A stretch of DNA of 10,580 nt. Source: Gemmatimonadales bacterium UBA2982. GTDB taxonomy: Bacteria; Gemmatimonadota; Gemmatimonadetes; Longimicrobiales; Gaopeijiaceae. Where the stretch lies: the NCBI GenBank assembly GCA_002347035.1, contig DEAM01000005.1:299843-310422 (forward strand), read 5' to 3'. Below the pieces are notes generated by a model that saw only the letters and a program-made list of their open reading frames with translations, was not told where the DNA came from and did no database searches. This document shows positions 6,156-10,580 of the stretch, piece after piece; the first letter of the stretch is position 1, and the number at the start of each line of letters is the position of its first letter. The translations under genes and the position numbers were made by a program.

Positions 6156-7103
6156 TCATTCATTTACGGCAAGCGACAGAAGGCTGCGCGGATCTACGCT
6201 CGTCCACCCGTATCGCACCACCCAGTGGAGGTGCGGGCCTGTTACCCGCCCAGTCTCACCGATTAACCCAATCGGCTGGCCAGCCTGGACCGTATCACCT
6301 TCTGCAACAAGCTGCCGATCCATGTGGAAATAAGCAGTCACGAGCCCGCCGCCATGATTCAAGTAGACATTGTTGCCGGCGAGTTCAAACTGTCCGGCAA
6401 GGTCCACCATCCCTGTCGCTGCCGCGTAGATCGTGTCACCCGTCTCACCATCGAGGTCCATCCCGGTATGCCGGCTAGAAACTTGGCCGTTGAACACTCT
6501 GCCTTGTCCGAAAATGCTCGTGGTCCGGTCCTCTCGCGGTATCACCACCTCGTTGCCCCACATCCGTGGTGTACGGTGTGAGCGAGTCGATACCTCGGCT
6601 GCTCGGCGAGCCTCGCGAGACCGCCTAGCCCTTTGGGCCGAGTCTGGAGGCGAGCCGAACCTCGGAGCAACATCGAGTTCACGATGGTTGTATATGCCTG
6701 GTGTAACCAGGATTGTGTATTCCGTCTCTTCTTCACGCCCGTTGGCATACATAACCGTGAGGCCCATCGCAATCTGGGACTGAACACCGAGCGGCACGGC
6801 AGCGAGGGTCTCGAAGGTGCCTTGCACGTCGCGAGCGAAGTGGAGTGGCTCATCCCCAGCCCTCGCGGTGATCCGAACAATCGAGTCACCCTCTAGTTCG
6901 GTAACGCGCACAACAAAAAGCTCCCCTTCGCCCGGACGCTCGGGAGCCCATGAGACTACCAGTGGCGGCTCCGCGTCAGGTAGCCGATCCTGAGCAAGCA
7001 GGGATTCTGATATACCTAAAGCCCCTAGTGCCAGCGCCAGGACACTTGCCGGGTATATCACCGAAACTCCAGTCCACCGTGACCTAAAAACTGCGGGAAC
7101 CAC
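6156..7103 (-). CDS. Exported M23-family metallopeptidase (LytM/lysostaphin-like peptidoglycan endopeptidase)
   Basis: The protein is 315 residues from GTG 7103; no clear SD precedes it, but no better start keeps the signal peptide intact. Residues 1-38 hold an N-terminal export signal ending in SLLAQ. Residues about 45-135 form a beta-rich region (LVVSWAPERPGEGELFVV) resembling an Ig-like or bacterial pre-peptidase domain. Residues about 156-180 are strikingly arginine-rich (QRARRSREARR). The C-terminal peptidase domain (about 185-310) has the complete M23 active site: H212-x3-D216 (RHTGMD), H260 (YFHM) and H291-x-H293 (HLHW). Such enzymes cleave peptide cross-bridges in peptidoglycan in the periplasm, for growth, division or remodelling; with intact ligands it should be active and not a degenerate activator like EnvC. 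It lies 80 bp downstream of the cupin gene at 7184-7627 on the same strand, probably in one transcript. Confidence 0.92.
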   Translation of the reverse strand: MVPAVFRSRWTGVSVIYPASVLALALGALGISESLLAQDRLPDAEPPLVVSWAPERPGEGELFVVRVTELEGDSIVRITARAGDEPLHFARDVQGTFETLAAVPLGVQSQIAMGLTVMYANGREEETEYTILVTPGIYNHRELDVAPRFGSPPDSAQRARRSREARRAAEVSTRSHRTPRMWGNEVVIPREDRTTSIFGQGRVFNGQVSSRHTGMDLDGETGDTIYAAATGMVDLAGQFELAGNNVYLNHGGGLVTAYFHMDRQLVAEGDTVQAGQPIGLIGETGRVTGPHLHWVVRYGWTSVDPRSLLSLAVNE

Positions 7104-7160
7104 TCGGGCACAACTTTCGAACCCAAGCTGAAACTCCCGCAGAACAACTGATCCATCGTG

Positions 7161-7191
7161 GCAGGTAACTCCGATATAGCGATCTACCTGC
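7161..7191 (-). repeat. Inverted repeat spanning the stop codon of the upstream cupin gene
   Basis: GCAGGTA (7161-7167) and TACCTGC (7185-7191) are exact reverse complements with a 17-base loop. The arm at 7185-7191 includes part of the cupin stop codon. In the mRNA it would form a stem between the cupin and M23 reading frames. There is no T-run, so it may be an intercistronic processing or stability hairpin, or chance. Confidence 0.3.
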
Positions 7192-7627
7192 GTGTGGCGC
7201 GACCCAGGTACTGCTCATCAGTCACGGGATCGAGCCACTCTACAGAACCGGAATAGATCGTCAGCTGCAGCGAGGCCTGGGTCGGGTCAGCTCCGTGCCA
7301 GTGCTCGACACCGGCACCGGTCCACCAGGGTTCTCCGGGGTGCATCTCGTAGATAGGCTCGCCACGTACCTGCGTCAGTCCAAGGCCTTCTTCTAACATC
7401 AGGAGTTGGCCGTCTGTATGGGTATGCCAATTCGACCGGACACCCGCTGGGAATCGAAGACGGAGTAACCGCTGGTCGTCGCTGTTCTCTACACTCGGGT
7501 TGCCACCCATAAAATTGCTCTGCTGGGCCGCGCTTGTGTCCGAGCCGTCGACCATAAGCACTAGACCGAACACGAATGCTGCGATCAGAACACCCACGAA
7601 CTTGATCCCTGAGGATTGCCGCTTCAT
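7184..7627 (-). CDS. Secreted cupin of the bacterial (R)-mandelonitrile-lyase-like type
   Basis: The protein is 147 residues from an ATG at 7627, with AGGAG at 7634-7638 six bases upstream. Residues 1-35 form a signal peptide or N-terminal anchor (MKRQSS, long hydrophobic stretch, SAAQQ). The rest is one small cupin domain. Motif 1 is NWHTHTDGQLL, with H68, H70 and Q74 as metal ligands (Gln replacing the usual Glu, as is typical for this subgroup). Motif 2 is HWHGA, with H109 and H111. This layout matches the manganese-dependent cupins annotated as (R)-mandelonitrile lyase or as cupin/carboxymuconolactone-associated proteins, but many homologues have no proven activity, so lyase activity is not assumed. 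It is the first gene of a leftward pair with the M23 peptidase and is divergent from the PAL-like gene at 7797. Confidence 0.88.
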   Translation of the reverse strand: MKRQSSGIKFVGVLIAAFVFGLVLMVDGSDTSAAQQSNFMGGNPSVENSDDQRLLRLRFPAGVRSNWHTHTDGQLLMLEEGLGLTQVRGEPIYEMHPGEPWWTGAGVEHWHGADPTQASLQLTIYSGSVEWLDPVTDEQYLGRATRR

Positions 7628-7696
7628 GCACCTCTCCTTTGACTGAGTATCGACAATTTGATGAACGCAGACCGCTCCCGACAGGCCAAACTATGC

Positions 7697-7720
7697 TTCG
7701 AAGGTCTTCGAATGACGTCA
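7697..7720. promoter_or_regulatory. Cluster of short palindromes in a divergent promoter region (candidate operator)
   Basis: TTCGAA (7697-7702), four bases (GGTC), TTCGAA again (7707-7712) and then the perfect eight-base palindrome TGACGTCA (7713-7720) follow without a gap. They sit about 70-90 bases from each start codon in the 169-bp region between the cupin (leftward) and PAL-like (rightward) genes. Such a cluster could bind a dimeric regulator serving both directions. No sigma-70 hexamer pair is obvious beside it. Confidence 0.4.
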
Positions 7721-7781
7721 GCGAGCCTTGCCGGCCATATCTCTCTCTCGTACGGTTGCCGTTCCCTTACCGAGTCTGCCC

Positions 7782-7789
7782 AAGAGAGG
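7782..7789 (+). promoter_or_regulatory. Ribosome binding site that sets the second PAL-like start
   Basis: AAGAGAGG lies seven bases before the ATG at 7797. It supports that start over an in-frame ATG at 7728, which would place 23 extra residues in front of the signal peptide. Confidence 0.75.
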
Positions 7790-7796
7790 TGCGATC

Positions 7797-8867
7797 ATGT
7801 CGATCCTTCATCCCAAGTCGACGCTCATCGCGTGCATTGGCATTCTGATAGGCGCCCTGCTGCTTCTGCCGTCTGACACATTGGTCGCTCAAACATCGGG
7901 GCCTAGCCCATACCGGTTAGTCGACGATTGGGCAAAACTTCCTGACGGCCGCCGCATGGGAGCCGTAGGGAAAGTCACCATGGACCCTGATGGTCAGCAC
8001 GTGTGGGCAGTCATTCGCTGCGATGCTTTCGGACCCGGTCGTTTTGGTAACGAATGCGTGGACTCGGATCTCGACCCTATCATCAAGTTCAACCTTGATG
8101 GAAACGTGGTTGAAAGCTTCGGGAGCGGGCTATTCATCTGGCCCCATGGCATTGACGTTGGTCCCGATGGAAGCGTTTGGGTAACGGACGCCGTGGGCTC
8201 AGGGAACATCCCGGCTGGCGACCAAAGGGGACACCTCGTCTACAAATTCAGCCAGACCGGAGATGTTCTACTGCGTCTCGGCACGCCGGGAAGAGCCGGC
8301 AGCAGTAACAGTAGCTTTAACTCACCTAGCGATGTGGTAATCGCCCCTGACGGCACCGCCTTTATCGCTGACGGGCATAATAACGACGGGAACAACCGGG
8401 TCATGAAATTCACGGCTGACGGGAATTTCATCATGTCCTGGGGACAGACCGGCTACGCTCCGGGTGAGTTTCGGGCGCTGCATGCAATCGACATGGACTC
8501 TAATGGCAGGATCTTTGTAGGGGATCGCAGCAATAACCGCGTCCAAATCTTCGATCAGGAAGGCAACCACCTTACAAGCTGGACCCAATTCGGTCGTCCG
8601 AGTGGTATCGCGTTCGACAACAATGGCCAAATCTTCGTCGCGGACTCAGAGTCCGACGACGTGCAGAATCCGGGCTGGGAAATGGGTATCCGGATAGGAG
8701 ACGCTGAGACCGGCTGGGTCTCTGATTTCATCATCTACCACTGGGGAGACCCGCGCAGCACCGCCGGAAACGGAGCAGAGTTCGTGGCGGTAGATGGGGA
8801 CGGCAACATGTATGGAGGCGAGCCCTCACCCCGGAACCTACAGAAGTACGTGCGCGTCCGGCCTTAA
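7797..8867 (+). CDS. Second secreted PAL-like NHL-repeat beta-propeller (paralogue of the gene at 931)
   Basis: The protein is 356 residues from the ATG at 7797. Residues 1-32 form a signal peptide (basic start, long hydrophobic core, TLVAQ). The mature part aligns end to end with the gene at 931, with shared landmarks WAKLPDGR, LDPI.KF, PHG..V, VWVTDA, LGTPG.AG, GDR.NNR.QIF, RPSGI, VADSES and NPGW..GIR. The same positions are kept or changed relative to PAM lyase: H117 (WPHGI), H229 (ALHAI) and R244 (GDRSNNR) are present, while the tyrosine position is H194 (ADGHNN) and the third zinc-histidine position is E328 (GAEFV). Cys75 and Cys87 correspond to the Cys pair of the paralogue with wider spacing. 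The function is probably a secreted metal-dependent enzyme or binding propeller of unknown substrate. It is followed by the DUF3500 gene after 121 bp, perhaps in one transcript. Confidence 0.86.
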   Translation: MSILHPKSTLIACIGILIGALLLLPSDTLVAQTSGPSPYRLVDDWAKLPDGRRMGAVGKVTMDPDGQHVWAVIRCDAFGPGRFGNECVDSDLDPIIKFNLDGNVVESFGSGLFIWPHGIDVGPDGSVWVTDAVGSGNIPAGDQRGHLVYKFSQTGDVLLRLGTPGRAGSSNSSFNSPSDVVIAPDGTAFIADGHNNDGNNRVMKFTADGNFIMSWGQTGYAPGEFRALHAIDMDSNGRIFVGDRSNNRVQIFDQEGNHLTSWTQFGRPSGIAFDNNGQIFVADSESDDVQNPGWEMGIRIGDAETGWVSDFIIYHWGDPRSTAGNGAEFVAVDGDGNMYGGEPSPRNLQKYVRVRP

Positions 8868-8871
8868 GATC

Positions 8872-8910
8872 AGTTTAGGCGACCGGCTCCTGATGTAGAG
8901 CCAGTAAACT
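8872..8910 (+). repeat. Nested stem-loop between PAL-like and DUF3500 genes
   Basis: AGTTTA (8872-8877) pairs with TAAACT (8905-8910), and inside it GGCTC (8885-8889) pairs with GAGCC (8898-8902), with an eight-base loop and an asymmetric 7x2 internal loop. It starts four bases after the PAL-like stop codon. Only TT follows the stem, so it is a weak terminator candidate, possibly allowing partial read-through into DUF3500. Confidence 0.3.
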
Positions 8911-8977
8911 TTCAAACTTGTGCTCCATCGCCTTGCTCGGGTGGAAAGCCCATCCTACTGTGCTTCTCAGCCTCGAC

Positions 8978-8987
8978 AAAGGGGGGG
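8978..8987 (+). promoter_or_regulatory. Unusual ribosome binding site with a G7 tract at the DUF3500 start
   Basis: AAAGGGGGGG (8978-8987) ends one base before the ATG at 8989, so the purine-rich SD overlaps a run of seven Gs. It supports the 8989 start over an in-frame TTG at 8920. A change in tract length would move the SD relative to the start codon. Confidence 0.6.
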
Positions 8988-8988
8988 T

Positions 8989-10035
8989 ATGAAGCGGTAC
9001 ACAATTGGATCATCGGTGCTAGTTCTGGGCCTGGCGGTACTGGTCACCATAGGCGCCAAGCGGGAAGAGCAGCGTGACGTCGCCCTGATGGCGAACAGTG
9101 CAGCTAGGCTTCTGACCTCGCTCACTCCAGACCTTCGGGAGAAGGCGAGCTGGGGCTTTAATACGGAAGAGCGTGTCAGATGGCACTTCATACCGCCGGA
9201 GGCATTCGAACGTATGGGTGTTCCTATCAGGGATATGAACGAGACACAGCGCGCTCGGGCACACGAGTTGCTTAGGAGCGGTCTCAGCCAACGAGGCTAC
9301 ATGACCGCCCAGGAGATTATGGAAGCGGAAGGAATCCTGGGCATACTCGAAGGCGAGGGACGCCAATTCCCCCGCGACCCCGAGCTATATTATGTGCAGG
9401 TGTTCGGAGAGCCCTCAACAGACGGTACTTGGGGTTGGCGCTGGACGGGCCACCACTTATCGCTTCAGTACACTATCGTTGATGGAAACGTCACGGTCAG
9501 CTCGCCGAGCTTCTTCTCCGCAAACCCGGCAGAGGTGCCGTCGGGGCCGCGCGTTGGGATGCGGCCAATAGCACGACAAGAGGACGCAGGACGCGAACTG
9601 TTCGGCTCTCTGTCACCGGCACAACGTGAGGACGCGATCATTGCCGATGAGGCGCCCACCAATGTCGTCTCACCTATCCGTCCGCAGATTGATCCGCTCT
9701 CGCCAGTCGGGATCGGCGCGACTGAACTCAACAGTGTCCAGCGTATGCTCCTCATGGAGATCATCGACTCGTGGATTGACTTGATGAACGATGACATCGC
9801 ATCGCTTCGTAGATCGAAGGTGCTTAGCGCTGGTACCGACAACATCACATTCGCGTGGGCTGGCGGTCCCCTGCGCGGTGACGTGTCCTACTTCAGGGTT
9901 CAGGGGCCAAGCTTCTTGATCGAGTTCGACAACACTCAGACCGACCCGAATCACATCCATGCGGGTTGGCGTGACTTCGATGGAGACTTCGGACTGGACG
10001 TTCTAGCCGAACACCTTCAGACCGAAGCACACTAG
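8989..10035 (+). CDS. DUF3500 family protein, exported or membrane-anchored
   Basis: The protein is 348 residues from the ATG at 8989. Residues 5-23 form an N-terminal hydrophobic segment (signal peptide or anchor, no obvious cleavage motif) followed by a charged stretch (KREEQRD). The body carries the DUF3500 (PF12006) landmarks in order: an N-terminal helical part with LLTSLTPDLREKA, the core FGEPSTDGTWGWRWTGHHLSL (about 139-159, including H155-H156), YTIVDGNV, FFSANPAEV (about 175-183), EDAGRELFGSL, and the C-terminal NHIHAGWRDFDGDFG (321-335, with H322 and H324). The function of this family is unknown; the conserved histidines and Asp-rich C-terminus suggest metal binding, which is inference. 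It follows the PAL-like gene and ends 33 bases before a strong terminator, so it is probably the last gene of that unit. Confidence 0.9.
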   Translation: MKRYTIGSSVLVLGLAVLVTIGAKREEQRDVALMANSAARLLTSLTPDLREKASWGFNTEERVRWHFIPPEAFERMGVPIRDMNETQRARAHELLRSGLSQRGYMTAQEIMEAEGILGILEGEGRQFPRDPELYYVQVFGEPSTDGTWGWRWTGHHLSLQYTIVDGNVTVSSPSFFSANPAEVPSGPRVGMRPIARQEDAGRELFGSLSPAQREDAIIADEAPTNVVSPIRPQIDPLSPVGIGATELNSVQRMLLMEIIDSWIDLMNDDIASLRRSKVLSAGTDNITFAWAGGPLRGDVSYFRVQGPSFLIEFDNTQTDPNHIHAGWRDFDGDFGLDVLAEHLQTEAH

Positions 10036-10068
10036 GGTCGGAAGCACTTCCAATTCCAGCAGGATTTA

Positions 10069-10104
10069 GCCGGCTCCCGCCTGAAGGCGGGGGCCGGCTT
10101 TTTT
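10069..10104 (+). terminator. Strong Rho-independent terminator after DUF3500
   Basis: Thirteen bases (10069-10081) pair fully with 10086-10098, with one G-T wobble, across a TGAA tetraloop. The stem is very GC-rich and is followed by six Ts (10099-10104). This is the best terminator in the window and separates DUF3500 from the membrane-protein gene downstream. Confidence 0.93.
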
Positions 10105-10170
10105 GTTGCCGTTCTCCGAACAAAAGTTCAGCTTACCCGCGATGCGAACCGGACGTTCAATCAACCGACG

Positions 10171-10176
10171 GGAGAG
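10171..10176 (+). promoter_or_regulatory. Ribosome binding site that sets the membrane-protein start
   Basis: GGAGAG lies seven bases before the ATG at 10184. It supports that ATG over the in-frame upstream starts at 10103 and 10142; a start at 10103 would overlap the T-run of the terminator. Confidence 0.75.
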
Positions 10177-10183
10177 TGAAAAC

Positions 10184-10564
10184 ATGACGACGAGAATGAA
10201 GCCGATACTCGGAATGTGGATTGCCCTGATGGTGCTAAGTGTTATCACTGCATTCTTGAGACCGGACGCCTGGGCCGGCGACAACGCGATGTTTGGTCAG
10301 TGGCCTACAATCGCCGTTCTCTGGTTAATCACGGCAGTGTTTTTTGATTGGGTTATCCAAAGCACCGGTATAGATGCTACGCAGATCGCGCTTATCATCG
10401 CGCTTGGTAGCATCATCGTGTTCGGTCAACTCCCTAGTGTGCTATTTTTTGGGCAGGAGATAGGCACGGCATCGATAAATGCTCTGCAGCGCGTCATCTT
10501 CTGGTATGTAGGCGCAATGGTCTACGCCAAGCTCTCTAGTGAGCAAACCCCTGCTTATGAGTAG
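10184..10564 (+). CDS. Small four-helix membrane protein of unknown function
   Basis: The protein is 126 residues from the ATG at 10184. I do not recognise the family. Four hydrophobic stretches are visible: about 7-25 (GMWIALMVLSVITAF), 40-60 (WPTIAVLWLITAVFFDWV), 65-89 (IALIIALGSIIVFG) and a more amphipathic one at 99-117 (VIFWYVGAMVY). The N-terminus is basic (TTRMK), which suggests a cytoplasmic start. Acidic or polar residues within helices are few (Asp55). The gene is separated from DUF3500 by the terminator at 10069-10104 and so should have its own promoter, although no clear -35/-10 pair is seen in the 79 bases between. Its stop is 16 bases from the right edge, so its downstream partner is not visible. 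Confidence 0.8.
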   Translation: MTTRMKPILGMWIALMVLSVITAFLRPDAWAGDNAMFGQWPTIAVLWLITAVFFDWVIQSTGIDATQIALIIALGSIIVFGQLPSVLFFGQEIGTASINALQRVIFWYVGAMVYAKLSSEQTPAYE

Positions 10565-10580
10565 CTACTAACGAGCGGTA

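Noticed and set aside
931..8867. A peptide-amidation (PAM-like) pathway based on the PAL-like genes
   Set aside because: No copper monooxygenase partner is present in the window, and the third zinc histidine and catalytic tyrosine are changed in both copies.
9465..9960. Minus-strand frames opposite DUF3500
   Set aside because: They overlap a gene with strong family landmarks and show no motif of their own.
1..10580. tRNA, rRNA, CRISPR, insertion sequence, phage or attachment site
   Set aside because: I found no cloverleaf with a T-arm, no regularly spaced repeats, no transposase or integrase motifs and no terminal inverted repeats.

Overview
The window carries nine protein-coding genes, one of them cut by the left edge, and no RNA genes, CRISPR array or insertion sequence. 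All nine products appear to be exported, lipid-anchored or membrane-embedded: eight begin with a signal peptide, lipoprotein signal or N-terminal anchor, and the ninth is a small multi-pass membrane protein. The base composition is moderately GC-rich. The gene set (PQQ-type beta-propeller dehydrogenase, PAL-like NHL propellers, DUF3500, NylB-like serine hydrolase, PafA-type phosphatase, stand-alone cupins) together with lipoprotein signals points to a Gram-negative environmental heterotroph. It resembles uncultured Acidobacteriota or Gemmatimonadota assemblies, but this placement is an impression from gene content and is not proven by the sequence.

Layout. Positions 1-732 (minus strand) hold the N-terminal 244 residues of a secreted PQQ-binding beta-propeller protein, transcribed off the left edge. 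A 198-bp divergent intergenic region separates it from a rightward run: a PAL-like six-bladed propeller (931-2010), a PafA-type alkaline phosphatase lipoprotein (2079-3644), a gap with tandem hairpins, a beta-lactamase/NylB-family serine hydrolase (3855-5414) and a secreted cupin (5507-6046). A long imperfect hairpin at 6070-6123 lies between this run and a convergent leftward pair, a secreted mandelonitrile-lyase-like cupin (7627-7184) followed by an M23 metallopeptidase (7103-6156). A second divergent region (7628-7796), with a cluster of short palindromes, leads to a second PAL-like propeller (7797-8867), a DUF3500 protein (8989-10035), a strong intrinsic terminator (10069-10104) and a four-helix membrane protein of unknown function (10184-10564).

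How the genes may work together. The visible chemistry is extracytoplasmic: quinoprotein oxidation, phosphomonoester cleavage, amide or ester hydrolysis, peptidoglycan endopeptidase activity and two small metal-binding cupins. The simplest reading is an envelope locus for scavenging organic nutrients, with the two PAL-like paralogues and DUF3500 as its least understood parts. Coordinated function is inferred only from shared export and proximity; four transcription units are likely, so this is not one operon. Nothing here is a clear new defence, mobile or RNA system. The points most worth following are the altered metal and active-site residues in both PAL-like propellers, the G7 tract next to the DUF3500 start codon, and the palindrome cluster in the second divergent promoter region.
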